From NCBI GenBank assembly GCA_001874155.1, contig MPDB01000003.1, forward strand, positions 62,001-126,000: a stretch of DNA of 64,000 nt. Reading direction: 5' to 3'. The translations under genes and the position numbers were made by a program. This document shows, piece after piece, positions 1-10,922 of this stretch; the first letter of the stretch is position 1, and every line of letters starts with the position of its first letter. This stretch comes from Vibrio sp. MedPE-SWchi. Lineage in GTDB: Bacteria > Pseudomonadota > Gammaproteobacteria > Enterobacterales > Vibrionaceae. The notes beneath the pieces were generated by a model, which was given only the letters and a program-made list of their open reading frames with translations, had not been told where the DNA came from and ran no database searches.

Positions 1-45
1 TTTTGAAAAATTATAGATTAACGAGTGCTAGCAGTAGGCTAGAGA

Positions 46-60
46 AAGAGCCAAGCTCTT
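46..60. other. Small hairpin in the leader upstream of tgt
   Basis: AAGAGC (46-51) and GCTCTT (55-60) form a perfect 6-bp stem with a 3-nt loop. It is not followed by a T-run, so it is not an obvious terminator. The 146 bases before tgt hold no other feature I can support; the gene that usually precedes tgt (queA) is not visible. Confidence 0.3.
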
Positions 61-92
61 ACTTCGCAAGGAATTCGCGACCGCTCTCGTAG

Positions 93-1280
<1,188 letters not shown>

Positions 1281-1402
1281 TTACAAAACCCCTGTGTTTT
1301 CTGCCTCAATGTGCTTGGATTTCTAACGCGCGTTACTTGAAAATGTAGGGGTGATACCCAATTACATTGAATTAACACAAAAAATATATAGAGGACGTCT
1401 TA

Positions 1403-1732
1403 ATGTTTATTTCTCAAGCTCACGCAGCAGCAGAAGGTGCACCAGCAGGTGGTGGTTTCGAAATGATTATCATGCTAGGTATGTTTGCGGTAATTTTCTA
1501 CTTCATGATCTACCGCCCACAAGCTAAGCGTGTGAAAGAGCATAAGAATCTTATGGCTGCAATGGGTAAAGGTGATGAGGTTATCACTAGCGGCGGCCTA
1601 GTAGGTAAAATCACTAAAATCGCTGAAGACAACGACTACATCTCAATTGAGCTAAACGCAAACAATGAAGTTGTAATCAAGAAAGATTTCGTTACTGCTG
1701 TGTTACCTAAGGGTACACTGAAGTCTCTATAA
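1403..1732 (+). CDS. yajC: Sec translocon accessory subunit YajC
   Basis: Small inner-membrane partner of SecD-SecF in the holo-translocon. The 109-residue protein has a short Ala/Gly-rich N-terminus, one membrane segment at about residues 20-38 (IIMLGMFAVIFYFMIYR), the YajC hallmark RPQAKR just after it, and a small cytosolic beta domain (GDEVITSGGLVGKI). Length is typical. GAGGA lies just before the ATG. It is 21 bases upstream of secD, and the three genes are almost surely one transcript. Confidence 0.96.
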   Translation: MFISQAHAAAEGAPAGGGFEMIIMLGMFAVIFYFMIYRPQAKRVKEHKNLMAAMGKGDEVITSGGLVGKITKIAEDNDYISIELNANNEVVIKKDFVTAVLPKGTLKSL

Positions 1733-1753
1733 AACAGCTAAAGGAATCTTGCT

Positions 1754-3610
1754 GTGCTAAACCGTTACCCGTTATGGAAGTATTTGATGGTGATCTTCGC
1801 CATCGCTACTGCTGCATTATATGCACTTCCAAACCTATACGGTGAAGATCCAGCTATTCAAGTTACAGGGGCGCGCGGCGCCTCTGTTGATCTGTCAACG
1901 CTGGATTCTGTCACCGCTGCCCTTGAGAAACAGGGTCTCTCCCATAAGTCTATTGCTCTAGAGAATGGACAAATTCTTGTTCGCTTCAATGATACTGATA
2001 CACAGCTTACCGCTCGTGACATTATCAATGAGGCGCTTGGTAAAGATAAAATTGTTGCCCTTAACCTAGCGGCTGCAACCCCAAATTGGCTTGAGTCAAT
2101 TGGCGCTGCACCAATGAAGCTTGGTCTTGATTTGCGTGGCGGTGTTCACTTCTTGATGGAAGTGGATATGGACGCAGCAATGAAGACACTTGTGGGTCAA
2201 CAAGAAGAAGCGTTCCGCAGTGAACTGCGTGAAGAGCGTATTCGTTACCGTTCCATTCGCCCATCTGGCAGCGATTCAGTTGAAGTGCTTTTACGCGACG
2301 CTGAACAATTAGAGAGCGCTAAACGACTGCTTGCTGACAAGCACCGTGATATGACGTTCTCTGATTCAGACAGCAACGGTCGTTTTGCATTAGTGGCTAC
2401 GTTTACGGAAGCTCGTCTTACCGAGATTCGTAACTACGCCGTTGAGCAAAACATTACTATCTTGCGCAATCGTGTCAACGAGCTGGGTGTCGCTGAGCCA
2501 TTGGTTCAACGTCAAGGCTCTAGCCGTATCGTTGTTGAACTTCCTGGCGTACAAGACACTGCACGTGCAAAAGAAATTCTAGGGGCTACGGCAACACTAG
2601 AGTTCCGTGAAGTTGATGACCAAGCTGATCTATCTGCCGCGGCAAGTGGCCGTGCTCCAGCGGGTAGCGAAATCAAGACCAACCGTGATGGCCGCCCAGT
2701 GGTGGTTAAAAAGCGCGTGATTCTTGGTGGTGCCCACATCACGGATGCGAGTTCAAGTGTTGATGAATATGGTCGCCCACAGGTAAACATCTCACTGGAT
2801 AGTGAAGGTGGCAGCAAGATGTCGACGTTCTCTCGTCAAAATGTCGGTAAGCTAATGGCAACCGTATTTGCAGAGTACAAAGACAGCGGTCGTAAGACAC
2901 CTGAAGGCAGCGTGATTCTCTCTAAGCATGAAGAAGTCATTAACCAAGCAACGATTCAAACTGCGCTTGGCCGTAACTTCCGCATCACAGGTATCGACTC
3001 TGTTGCAGAAGCGCACAACCTAGCACTTCTCCTTCGTGCTGGTGCCCTGATCGCGCCTATCTCAATTGTTGAAGAACGTACTATCGGTCCATCGATGGGA
3101 CAACAGAACATTGATATGGGTATCCAAGCGATGATTTGGGGTATGGTCGCGGTTATGCTGTTTACGCTGATTTACTACCGTAAGTTTGGTTTTATTGCCA
3201 ACATGGCATTGATGGCTAACCTAGTGCTTATCATTGGTGTGATGTCGATGATCCCAGGGGCGACGATGACGCTACCAGGCATCGCCGGTATTGTATTAAC
3301 CGTTGGTATGGCGGTGGATGCAAACGTACTGATATTTGAGCGTATTCGTGAAGAGCTTCGTGATGGGAAAAGTCCTCAGCAAGCGATTCACCAGGGTTAC
3401 TCAAATGCATTCAGCACCATTGCCGATGCGAACATCACAACCTTAATCACGGCGATTATCTTGTTCGCTGTGGGTACGGGTGCGATCAAAGGTTTCGCAG
3501 TAACGCTATCCATTGGTATTTTGACTTCTATGTTTACCGCGATTGTAGGCACACGTTGTGTGGTTAACCTGCTCTACGGTGGTAAGCGTGTTGATAAATT
3601 GTCGATCTAA
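1754..3610 (+). CDS. secD: Protein translocase subunit SecD
   Basis: Proton-motive-force-linked RND-type subunit that assists the late stages of Sec export on the periplasmic side. The 618-residue protein starts at GTG 1754 with AAGGAA at 1741-1746. It has an N-terminal membrane segment (about 8-26), a large periplasmic part (P1 head and base) opening with [11 protein letters not shown], and five C-terminal membrane segments from about residue 450. The RND signature in TM4 is [18 protein letters not shown]. The length matches the gammaproteobacterial form (E. coli 615). It is followed after 14 bases by secF. Confidence 0.97.
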   Translation: MLNRYPLWKYLMVIFAIATAALYALPNLYGEDPAIQVTGARGASVDLSTLDSVTAALEKQGLSHKSIALENGQILVRFNDTDTQLTARDIINEALGKDKIVALNLAAATPNWLESIGAAPMKLGLDLRGGVHFLMEVDMDAAMKTLVGQQEEAFRSELREERIRYRSIRPSGSDSVEVLLRDAEQLESAKRLLADKHRDMTFSDSDSNGRFALVATFTEARLTEIRNYAVEQNITILRNRVNELGVAEPLVQRQGSSRIVVELPGVQDTARAKEILGATATLEFREVDDQADLSAAASGRAPAGSEIKTNRDGRPVVVKKRVILGGAHITDASSSVDEYGRPQVNISLDSEGGSKMSTFSRQNVGKLMATVFAEYKDSGRKTPEGSVILSKHEEVINQATIQTALGRNFRITGIDSVAEAHNLALLLRAGALIAPISIVEERTIGPSMGQQNIDMGIQAMIWGMVAVMLFTLIYYRKFGFIANMALMANLVLIIGVMSMIPGATMTLPGIAGIVLTVGMAVDANVLIFERIREELRDGKSPQQAIHQGYSNAFSTIADANITTLITAIILFAVGTGAIKGFAVTLSIGILTSMFTAIVGTRCVVNLLYGGKRVDKLSI

Positions 3611-3624
3611 GGCTGGGAATTAAT

Positions 3625-4572
3625 ATGTTTCAAATTCTAAAAGCAGAGAAAACGATCGACTTTATGCGTTGGTCAAAAGCGGCCTTTGTGTTCTCGTTGT
3701 TCATGATTGGCGCTGCTATATTCACGCTTTCTACTAAATGGTTGAACTGGGGTTTAGACTTCACTGGCGGTACGCTGATTGAAGTTGGCTTTGAACAGCC
3801 AGCAAACCTTGAAGACATTCGTAGTGCGTTAGAAGCCGAAGGCTTTGGTGATGCAACGGTTCAGAACTTTGGTTCCGCTCGTGAAGTAATGGTTCGTCTA
3901 CGTCCTCGTGATGGCGTTGCAAACGAAACGCTTGGTAACCAAATTCTTGATGCGATCAAAGATGGCACTGGTGAAAGTGTTGAGATGCGTCGTATCGAGT
4001 TTGTTGGTCCGAACGTGGGTGATGAATTAACGGAAGCGGGTGGTCTGGCGATCATAGCTTCTTTGATCTGTATCTTGATCTACGTATCGATTCGCTTTGA
4101 GTGGCGTCTAGCTGCAGGTGCGGTACTAGCACTCGCGCACGATGTTATCATCACGTTAGGTATCTTCTCGCTGCTTCAAATCGAGGTGGATTTAACCATC
4201 GTCGCTGCCTTGCTGACGGTAGTCGGGTACTCACTCAACGATACCATTGTTGTGTTTGACCGTATTCGTGAAAACTTCCGTAAGATGCGTAAAGGCGAGC
4301 CACCTGAGGTGATGAATAACTCTATTACTCAAACACTGAGTCGTACGTTAATCACCTCTGGTACAACGCTATTCGTGGTTATCGCCCTCTTTACCCAAGG
4401 CGGCGCTATGATCCACGGCTTCGCGCTTGCATTGCTCTTAGGTATCACGGTTGGTACGTACTCTTCAATCTACGTTGCATCAGCACTAGCATTAAGACTG
4501 GGTATTGAACGAGAGCATCTAATGCCAACTCAAGTTGAGAAAGAAGGCGAAGAGTTTGACGAAATGCCATAG
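3625..4572 (+). CDS. secF: Protein translocase subunit SecF
   Basis: Partner of SecD. The 315-residue protein has TM1 at about 18-38, the conserved GLDFTGGTLIEV motif, a short periplasmic domain, then five membrane segments from about residue 135, with the TM4 signature GYSLNDTIVVFDRIREN. The acidic tail (EGEEFDEMP) lies in the cytosol. It ends the tgt-yajC-secD-secF unit; a strong hairpin with a T-run lies about 60 bases downstream. Confidence 0.97.
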   Translation: MFQILKAEKTIDFMRWSKAAFVFSLFMIGAAIFTLSTKWLNWGLDFTGGTLIEVGFEQPANLEDIRSALEAEGFGDATVQNFGSAREVMVRLRPRDGVANETLGNQILDAIKDGTGESVEMRRIEFVGPNVGDELTEAGGLAIIASLICILIYVSIRFEWRLAAGAVLALAHDVIITLGIFSLLQIEVDLTIVAALLTVVGYSLNDTIVVFDRIRENFRKMRKGEPPEVMNNSITQTLSRTLITSGTTLFVVIALFTQGGAMIHGFALALLLGITVGTYSSIYVASALALRLGIEREHLMPTQVEKEGEEFDEMP

Positions 4573-4631
4573 GGCATTTGGTTGACATCGCATAGGGTTA
4601 CACAGCTTAGAGATTCGTTGTGACAAACTCG

Positions 4632-4664
4632 AAAAGCCGCTAGGAAACTGGCGGCTTTTTTTAT
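4632..4664 (+). terminator. Rho-independent terminator after secF
   Basis: Stem AAAGCCGC / GCGGCTTT with a short loop, followed by a run of Ts. It closes the tgt-secF transcript before mepA. Confidence 0.85.
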
Positions 4665-4772
4665 TTCAGTTCTCTTCAAGTCACATCCTTTTAGTGTCAT
4701 TTATGCATATACTGAAATGGTTTGCTGTGAATAGCCTAGGGCGTTGTTCGCCTTGTATCAGGGAGAGATGAA

Positions 4773-5606
4773 GTGAGAAAAGGGCAAAGAGTATCAGCGG
4801 TCTTAATGATGAGTGTGCTTTCTTTTACGAGTATGGCAACGCCGTGGGAGGAAAAACGGTTACCATCAACGCTTCCGACCGAATCGATTGGCAGTTACGC
4901 CAATGGTTGCTTGGCAGGGGCTAAAGCTTTACCATTGGAAGGGGAAGGCTACCAAGTGATTCGTAGCCAACGCGAACGGTATTATGCGCACCCAGAAACC
5001 GTCAGCTTCATTCAATCATTAGCGAAAAAGACATATCAAGATCTTGGCTCTATTCTACTCATTGGTGATCTGTCGCTGCCACAGGGTGGGCGCTTCTCTT
5101 CTGGGCATTCCAGCCATCAGACCGGGCTTGATATTGATATCTGGTTGAGACTAACCAAACAGCCATTAAGCGAGCAAGAGCTGGCTAAACCCAAGGCAAT
5201 GAGCGTCGTTCATGTTAATCAATTTGAATTAAACAGAAAGCGTTGGAGTGAAGAGCATTTTCAATTAGTGAAACTTGCGGCACAGCAAAATCAGGTCGCT
5301 CGGATATTTGTTCACCCCGTGATTAAACATCAGCTGTGTGAATCAGAGCTGGTAGATAGTCGGCAGTGGTTACGTAAGGTTCGGCCCTGGTGGGGACATC
5401 ACTCTCATATCCATGTGCGCTTGAATTGTCCGCAAGGGGATACGTCGTGTCAGGCTCAAGCCGCGCCACCAGAAGGGGATGGTTGTGGTGATGAGCTGCT
5501 CAGTTGGTGGCCAAAGCCGGAAGACAAGGGTGAAGTTGCCAAGCCAGCCAAAAAGAAAAAGCCAAAGATCCCACCGCATCAATGTTTGGCTATGCTGAAC
5601 GAGTAA
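4773..5606 (+). CDS. mepA: Penicillin-insensitive murein endopeptidase MepA
   Basis: Periplasmic LAS-family zinc metallopeptidase that cuts D-Ala-mDAP crosslinks in peptidoglycan. The 277-residue product starts at GTG 4773, preceded by GGGAGAG at 4761-4767. It has a signal peptide ending near SMATPWE. Zinc and catalytic motifs are visible: SSGHSSHQTGLDIDIWL (HxxxxxxD) and WWGHHSHIHVRLNCP (HxH). The six or more Cys residues expected for family disulfides are present. A lysine-rich segment KPAKKKKPK precedes the C-terminus. It is single-gene and converges with the ferredoxin gene. Confidence 0.94.
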   Translation: MRKGQRVSAVLMMSVLSFTSMATPWEEKRLPSTLPTESIGSYANGCLAGAKALPLEGEGYQVIRSQRERYYAHPETVSFIQSLAKKTYQDLGSILLIGDLSLPQGGRFSSGHSSHQTGLDIDIWLRLTKQPLSEQELAKPKAMSVVHVNQFELNRKRWSEEHFQLVKLAAQQNQVARIFVHPVIKHQLCESELVDSRQWLRKVRPWWGHHSHIHVRLNCPQGDTSCQAQAAPPEGDGCGDELLSWWPKPEDKGEVAKPAKKKKPKIPPHQCLAMLNE

Positions 5607-5647
5607 GATTGAACGAATAAGGTTCAGTGAATCAATACCAACAGACA

Positions 5648-5686
5648 CAAAAAAGGAGCACATGTTGTGCTCCTTTTCTATTTTCT
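5648..5686. terminator. Bidirectional terminator between mepA and the ferredoxin gene
   Basis: Perfect 12-bp stem AAAAGGAGCACA (5651-5662) / TGTGCTCCTTTT (5666-5677) with A/T-rich flanks on both sides. It fits the convergent genes on both strands. Confidence 0.85.
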
Positions 5687-5705
5687 TAACTCAGACTACT
5701 GACGT

Positions 5706-5960
5706 TTACGCCATACCTTGAATGATCACGAACTTTTCAAGTAGCTCGTCATCGGTCTCAATGTTGTTCGGATCAGTAATAATACACTTCGTGATAGGGC
5801 ACACCGATTGGCACGTTGGCTTGTCGTAGTGGCCTTTACACTCTGTACACAGCAAAGGATCAATCTCAAAGATAGAGTCACCCATGGTGATTGCCCCATT
5901 CGGACATTCAGGGTCACACATATCACAGTTGATGCATTTGTCGGTGATCAGTAGCGCCAT
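5706..5960 (-). CDS. yfhL: YfhL-type 2[4Fe-4S] ferredoxin
   Basis: An 84-residue electron carrier. The first cluster motif is CINCDMCDPECP; the second is CTECKGHYDKPTCQSVCP, with the extended spacing typical of YfhL/Alvin-type ferredoxins, and a further Cys in ITKCII. It sits one base downstream of trhP on the same strand, so the two are co-transcribed. I recall from E. coli work that YfhL is linked to iron-dependent RNA hydroxylation by U32 proteins, which would make it the likely electron donor of its neighbour; that pairing is inference here. Confidence 0.92.
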   Translation of the reverse strand: MALLITDKCINCDMCDPECPNGAITMGDSIFEIDPLLCTECKGHYDKPTCQSVCPITKCIITDPNNIETDDELLEKFVIIQGMA

Positions 5961-5961
5961 G

Positions 5962-7380
5962 TTATTTACCTGTTGGGTTACGGGTATCCTGACCAGAGTT
6001 AAGGTTACGCATCAGCAGCCCGAATGAGAGATCCAACTCTTCAGGGACTGGGATGAAGACGAAGTGACCGTTGCCTTTTGCGTCGTCGATAACTTGTGAC
6101 TTACGGTTTTCCATCGCTTCAAGGGTGAAGACTACGTTACCGCTTGGTGTCATTAGCTCTAAGCTATCGCCGACAAGGAATTTATTCTTCACTTCAACTT
6201 CCGCCAAATCACCGCGACGCTGACCAGTAAACTCACCAACAAATTGCTGCGCGTCAGACACTGAGTAACCGTAATCATAGTTCTGGTAAGTGTCGTGAGT
6301 GTGACGACGAAGGAAACCTTCAGTGTAGCCTCGGTGCGCTAGGCTCTCTAGTGTACCCATAAGGCTTTCATCAAATGGCTTGCCTGCAACCGCATCATCA
6401 ATCGCTTTACGGTAAACCTGAGCGGTACGAGCACAGTAGTAGAATGACTTAGTACGGCCTTCAATTTTCAGCGAGTGCACACCCATCTTAGTGAGGCGAT
6501 CAACGTGCTGGATTGCGCGAAGGTCTTTAGAGTTCATGATGTAGGTACCATGCTCATCTTCGTAGGCTGCCATTTTCTCTTCTGGACGGTGCGCCTCAGA
6601 AAGTAGCACAACTTCATCAGTTGGCTTGCCAAGACCTAGCGTGTTATCAGGGCGTTCGTCTTGAACTTCGATTGCTTGACCTTCAGTACCTTGAGATTCA
6701 GTCGCTGGGTCAAACTTCTCTACAATATCGCCAGTGTCGTTTTCTTTCCCTTCTTCAACTTTGTACTCCCAACGACAAGCATTGGTGCATGTGCCTTGGT
6801 TTGGATCGCGTTTGTTGATGTAACCAGACAGTAGACAACGACCAGAGTACGCCATGCAAAGCGCGCCATGAACGAAGATTTCGAGTTCTGTCTCAGGACA
6901 GTGCTCACGAATCTCTTCAATTTCCTCTAGAGAAAGCTCACGAGACAAAATGACGCGTTCAACACCTTGCGTAGACCAGAACTTCACTGTTGCCCAGTTC
7001 ACTGCATTTGCTTGAACTGACAGGTGAATAGCCATATCTGGGAAAGCTTCACGAACCATCATGATAAGGCCCGGATCAGACATGATCAGCGCGTCAGGCC
7101 CCATTTCTACGATCGGTTTTAGATCGCGGATAAAGGTCTTAAGCTTTGAGTTATGCGGTTGAATATTACACACCACATAAAGCTTTTTGCCTTGAGCGTG
7201 TGCTTCATCGATACCAATTTTCAGGTTTTCAAGATTGAATTCGTTGTTACGTACACGAAGACTGTAACGTGGTTGCCCTGCGTATACGGCATCGGCGCCA
7301 TAAGCGAATGCGTAACGCATATTTTTAAGGCTGCCTGCTGGTGACAATAGCTCAGGTACGAATGGTGTGTTAGTCGTCAT
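5962..7380 (-). CDS. trhP: U32 family tRNA 5-hydroxyuridine synthesis protein TrhP (YegQ)
   Basis: Member of the peptidase-U32-like family now tied to formation of 5-hydroxyuridine at the wobble position of tRNA (the cmo5U/mcmo5U pathway). The 472-residue protein opens with ELLSPAGSLKNMRYAFAYGA, the family N-terminus, and carries the conserved Cys set HGALCMAYSGRCLLSGY plus CTNACRWEY, expected to bind an Fe-S cluster. A central low-complexity insert rich in Glu/Asp (about residues 215-260) precedes the YIMNSKDLRAI motif. The last part is a small beta domain. It was formerly annotated as a protease or collagenase; protease activity is not supported. Confidence 0.92.
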   Translation of the reverse strand: MTTNTPFVPELLSPAGSLKNMRYAFAYGADAVYAGQPRYSLRVRNNEFNLENLKIGIDEAHAQGKKLYVVCNIQPHNSKLKTFIRDLKPIVEMGPDALIMSDPGLIMMVREAFPDMAIHLSVQANAVNWATVKFWSTQGVERVILSRELSLEEIEEIREHCPETELEIFVHGALCMAYSGRCLLSGYINKRDPNQGTCTNACRWEYKVEEGKENDTGDIVEKFDPATESQGTEGQAIEVQDERPDNTLGLGKPTDEVVLLSEAHRPEEKMAAYEDEHGTYIMNSKDLRAIQHVDRLTKMGVHSLKIEGRTKSFYYCARTAQVYRKAIDDAVAGKPFDESLMGTLESLAHRGYTEGFLRRHTHDTYQNYDYGYSVSDAQQFVGEFTGQRRGDLAEVEVKNKFLVGDSLELMTPSGNVVFTLEAMENRKSQVIDDAKGNGHFVFIPVPEELDLSFGLLMRNLNSGQDTRNPTGK

Positions 7381-7412
7381 TGCTGGTTTCTCTAGTCTGA
7401 TCTCAAGTCAGG

Positions 7413-7435
7413 TTACTTCCACCTAGTGGAAGTAA
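7413..7435. promoter_or_regulatory. Perfect inverted repeat in the trhP leader
   Basis: TTACTTCCAC (7413-7422), CTA, GTGGAAGTAA (7426-7435): a 10-bp perfect dyad, 33 bases before the trhP start codon on its transcribed side. No T-run follows on either strand, so an operator or RNA leader structure is more likely than a terminator. Function unknown. Confidence 0.4.
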
Positions 7436-7542
7436 AGGGGCGCGTATTTTACGTCAAAATGTGACTTAAAACAAATGCACAATATTCCTAGGGGAATTGC
7501 GATTAAAGAAGGGAAGAGCAGGGAAAGTGAATTGAAGAGAAA

Positions 7543-7591
7543 ACAAAAAACGCTCTTCTCGCGATGATAGGTAACACGTAGAAGAGCGTTT
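7543..7591 (-). terminator. Terminator downstream of rdgC
   Basis: On the minus strand, a 12-bp perfect stem (AAACGCTCTTCT at 7548-7559 and its complement at 7580-7591) is followed by a T-run. A second dyad, AGTGATTATC (7601-7610) / GATAATCACT (7620-7629), overlaps the rdgC stop codon, so two hairpins stack in this 3' region. Confidence 0.75.
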
Positions 7592-7627
7592 GATCGATAA
7601 AGTGATTATCGAATACTTAGATAATCA

Positions 7628-8542
7628 CTAGGCATCAGGGTGAGGAAGACCACCAAGTGCTTCGTATAGGTTTGGCAAGAATGCGCTTAGCTCGCCACAC
7701 ATGAGTGAGAAGTCAGCATCAAAACGTGCCGCTTGGTCTTCACGTGGAATGTCTTCATTTTGATCTTTAAGGTCATCAGAGAACTTCAAACGCTTGACGC
7801 TGGCATCTTCAGCCAATACAAACTCAATGCGATCCTGCCAGTTAAGTGCAAGTTTGGTCACGACTTTGTCTGCTTCAATGTGATTCTGGATTTCTTCGGC
7901 GCTGAGTTCTTGTTTCTTACAGCGAATGATACCGCCGTCTTCTTGAACTGATTTTAGCTCGGCTTCATCAAGTAATGTGATTCCTTGCGGAGTTGCGCCG
8001 GTTTTAACCCATTCGGTCAGCGTCGTATCAACCGCTTGTTCTGGAATGGCTGGAACAACCGGCAGGCTACCCATTGTTTTACGCAATAGTGCGAGTACGT
8101 CTTCCGCTTTTTTGTAGCTGCTAGCGTCAACCAGAATTAGCCCTTCTTTTGGCAGTACCAGAACGAACGTATGGTTGCTGCGGCTGAATGCACGTGGAAG
8201 AAGATCGATAATGATTTCATCTTTTAGCGTCTCTTTTTCTGTCTTTTTAAGAGGACGACCTTCAGCGGCTTCCATGGTTTCTATCTTAGCGTTGAGTGAT
8301 TCTTTTATCACTGACGCTGGGAGCATTTTTTCTTCTCGCTTGGCACAGATGAGAATGCGGTTTTCAGAAACGTGCGTCATCATATCGCCATGACGACCCA
8401 TCGCCGTTACCCAGCCAAACTTTTGTTTATCTTGGCTGCCACATGGCGTGAAACGAAACTCTTCAAGTTGCTTTTCTAGCTGGTCTGCATTGAATTCGAT
8501 ATCGCGATTGAAGCGATAAACCAGACAGTTTTTAAACCACAT
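7628..8542 (-). CDS. rdgC: Recombination-associated protein RdgC
   Basis: Ring-shaped nucleoid DNA-binding protein that limits RecA filament activity. The 304-residue product begins [14 protein letters not shown], the typical RdgC start, and has [12 protein letters not shown] and the conserved C-terminal segment with [13 protein letters not shown]. Length matches E. coli RdgC (303). It is monocistronic, divergent from phoB, with a hairpin terminator downstream. Confidence 0.96.
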   Translation of the reverse strand: MWFKNCLVYRFNRDIEFNADQLEKQLEEFRFTPCGSQDKQKFGWVTAMGRHGDMMTHVSENRILICAKREEKMLPASVIKESLNAKIETMEAAEGRPLKKTEKETLKDEIIIDLLPRAFSRSNHTFVLVLPKEGLILVDASSYKKAEDVLALLRKTMGSLPVVPAIPEQAVDTTLTEWVKTGATPQGITLLDEAELKSVQEDGGIIRCKKQELSAEEIQNHIEADKVVTKLALNWQDRIEFVLAEDASVKRLKFSDDLKDQNEDIPREDQAARFDADFSLMCGELSAFLPNLYEALGGLPHPDA

Positions 8543-8730
8543 ATTTTTTCTCTAGGCTGGAATCAAGGCGCTCATCATAGGCAATTTTTTATGTGTTGTC
8601 TTAATTGTATGTAAAATTCTTCGAGCAATTAACATGACGCAAACGTTTCGCTGAAAAAGGCTTTGAACCTTGAAAAGGATGAAATTTGTTATGACGTTGA
8701 GCCGAAAGTTATATTAAACTTTCTTTGCAA

Positions 8731-8759
8731 AGGTCACAAAAGTGTCATAATTACTGGTA
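8731..8759 (+). promoter_or_regulatory. Candidate Pho box upstream of phoB
   Basis: Three 7-mers at exact 11-bp steps: AGGTCAC (8731-8737), GTGTCAT (8742-8748) and ACTGGTA (8753-8759), joined by A/T-rich 4-mers. This is the PhoB site architecture (CTGTCAT-N4-CTGTCAT). It lies about 75-100 bases before the phoB start and suggests autoregulation. Confidence 0.65.
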
Positions 8760-8831
8760 ATAATGCTCATAGTTGCAAAGGGTTAGTCAATTGTGCCCAA
8801 GCGTTAATTTCATACACAGGGTTATAAAATT

Positions 8832-9521
8832 ATGTCCAGAAGGATTTTAGTGGTTGAGGATGAAGCACCCATCCGCGAAATGTTGTGTTTTGTTCTTGAG
8901 CAAAAAGGTTACCAAGCTGTTGAAGCGGAAGATTATGACACCGCAGTGGATAAGCTGGGCGAACCCTATCCCGATCTTGTACTGTTAGATTGGATGCTTC
9001 CTGGTGGAAGTGGCATCAACTTTATTAAGCACATGAAGCGCGAAGAACTAACACGAAATATCCCTGTTGTGATGCTAACAGCTCGCGGCGAAGAAGAAGA
9101 TAAGGTTCGTGGCCTTGAAGTTGGCGCAGATGATTACATCACCAAGCCTTTTTCTCCAAAAGAGTTAGTGGCTCGCTTAAAAGCGGTGATTCGCCGAGTG
9201 ACACCGACGGCACTTGAGGATGTGATTGATGTACAAGGTTTAAAATTAGACCCAGTATCGCACCGAGTTATGGCCGATGATGCTCCGCTAGATATGGGAC
9301 CAACCGAGTTCAAAATGCTGCACTTCTTTATGACGCACCAAGAGCGTGTATACAGCCGTGAACAACTGCTTAATAACGTTTGGGGAACTAACGTGTACGT
9401 TGAAGATCGTACTGTTGACGTTCACATTCGTCGTCTACGTAAGGCGCTAGAAAACGCAGGGCATGACAAGTTAATCCAGACGGTTCGTGGAGCGGGTTAC
9501 CGCTTTTCAACAAAAGCGTAG
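8832..9521 (+). CDS. phoB: Phosphate regulon response regulator PhoB
   Basis: OmpR-family transcription activator of the Pho regulon, phosphorylated by PhoR under phosphate limitation. The 229-residue protein has a receiver domain (acidic pocket VVEDEAP, phospho-acceptor Asp in [10 protein letters not shown], Lys in [10 protein letters not shown]) and a C-terminal winged helix with [16 protein letters not shown]. Length equals E. coli PhoB. It is followed by phoR in the same direction, and a candidate PhoB site lies upstream. Confidence 0.97.
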   Translation: MSRRILVVEDEAPIREMLCFVLEQKGYQAVEAEDYDTAVDKLGEPYPDLVLLDWMLPGGSGINFIKHMKREELTRNIPVVMLTARGEEEDKVRGLEVGADDYITKPFSPKELVARLKAVIRRVTPTALEDVIDVQGLKLDPVSHRVMADDAPLDMGPTEFKMLHFFMTHQERVYSREQLLNNVWGTNVYVEDRTVDVHIRRLRKALENAGHDKLIQTVRGAGYRFSTKA

Positions 9522-9621
9522 TTGAGCTATACCAAGTTTGTATATAACAAATACAGACAGTTCGAGCATGAATACTGGCGAAAAAAGATAAGGTAAAAGG
9601 ACGTTTGTCCGAGGAATGACA

Positions 9622-10920
9622 TTGGTTGAAAAGTTAACCTGGAAAAAGCTGGCTTGGGAGCTGGCTTTTTTTTACACCCCTTGGGTTATTGTTGGGTGGA
9701 TATTTGGATACATGCCGTGGTTGCTTCTTGCTGCCACGGTTTTGCAGTTGTTATGGCACCTACATAATCAGATGAGGTTGTCAGCTTGGTTGTGGGATGA
9801 AAAACGGTTGACGCCGCCATCGGGCAGTGGCAATTGGGAATCATTGTTCAATGGTATTTATCGTCTGCAGCAAAGACAAAGGAAGAAGCGAAAAGAGCTG
9901 ACCAATCTCATTCGTCGATTCCGAAATGGTGCAGAATCTTTGCCTGATGCTGTGGTCGTGTTCCGCGGAGAAGGCAACATTGTATGGTGTAACAAGTTGG
10001 CTCAACACCTTCTTGGCTTCAAATGGCCCGATGATTCTGGGCAGCCCGTCTCTAATTTGATCCGCACTCCAGACTTTATTAAGTACCTTAATAAACAAGA
10101 CTTCTCTGAGCCATTAGAGATGAGATCACCTCTAAACGTTGAGAGAATGCTAGAGCTACGAATCGTGCCATACACGGAAGGTGAACACCTGATGGTGGTG
10201 CGTGACGTGACTCAAGTTAAGCAACTCGAAGGCATGCGCCGCAATTTCTTCGCCAATGTGTCTCATGAGCTTAGAACACCGATGACGGTACTCCGTGGCT
10301 ACCTCGAAATGACGGAAGATCCCGATATGCTGGTTGGGCCTATGTGGGGTAAAGCACATGGCGTTATGACCGAGCAGCTGAATCGAATGAACAGCTTGGT
10401 CAGCCAGTTACTCACTCTTTCTAAGATTGAAGCTGCGCCAATGGATGACTTCGACGATGTGGTCAATGTCCCTGCGATGCTTGAAGTATTAGAAAAAGAA
10501 GCGCAAAGCTTGAGTGGCGATGACGGACACCAGTTGGAGTTCCACGTTGATACTCGCCTTCGTGTTTTGGCTGATGAGGATCAACTCAGAAGTGCCATCT
10601 CGAATTTGGTGTATAACGCAGTTAAATACACGGAGCCTGGTGCTCAGATAAAGGTTCGTTGGTTTAAAACCGTTCAAGGTGCTTGCTTAGAAGTCGAAGA
10701 CAGCGGTGATGGTATTGAGCCTCAGCACTTACATCGTTTGACCGAACGTTTTTATCGCGTCGACAAAGCGCGCTCTCGTGACACGGGGGGAAGTGGTTTA
10801 GGGTTGGCGATAGTGAAACACGCGCTGACACACCATGATGCGCATTTAGAGATCCAGAGTGTTGTCGGCACGGGCAGTAAGTTCTCTTTTGTTCTGCCAA
10901 GTCGATTGATTGTGGAGTAG
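9622..10920 (+). CDS. phoR: Phosphate regulon sensor histidine kinase PhoR
   Basis: Inner-membrane kinase/phosphatase for PhoB. Two close hydrophobic segments (about residues 14-30 and 33-48) lie at the N-terminus, then a PAS domain (about 95-190), the HisKA phospho-acceptor [20 protein letters not shown] box [13 protein letters not shown]1 VEDSGDGI and G2 [12 protein letters not shown]. Start: GAGGA (9611-9615) abuts the in-frame ATG 9616 with no gap but sits 6 bases before TTG 9622, so I favour TTG, giving 432 residues; ATG adds two residues only. The gap to phoB is about 100 bases. Confidence 0.95.
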   Translation: MVEKLTWKKLAWELAFFYTPWVIVGWIFGYMPWLLLAATVLQLLWHLHNQMRLSAWLWDEKRLTPPSGSGNWESLFNGIYRLQQRQRKKRKELTNLIRRFRNGAESLPDAVVVFRGEGNIVWCNKLAQHLLGFKWPDDSGQPVSNLIRTPDFIKYLNKQDFSEPLEMRSPLNVERMLELRIVPYTEGEHLMVVRDVTQVKQLEGMRRNFFANVSHELRTPMTVLRGYLEMTEDPDMLVGPMWGKAHGVMTEQLNRMNSLVSQLLTLSKIEAAPMDDFDDVVNVPAMLEVLEKEAQSLSGDDGHQLEFHVDTRLRVLADEDQLRSAISNLVYNAVKYTEPGAQIKVRWFKTVQGACLEVEDSGDGIEPQHLHRLTERFYRVDKARSRDTGGSGLGLAIVKHALTHHDAHLEIQSVVGTGSKFSFVLPSRLIVE

Positions 10921-10922
10921 TA

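Noticed and set aside
5962..7380. Collagenase/protease annotation for the U32 protein
   Set aside because: No protease catalytic set is visible; the Cys cluster and family point to RNA hydroxylation.
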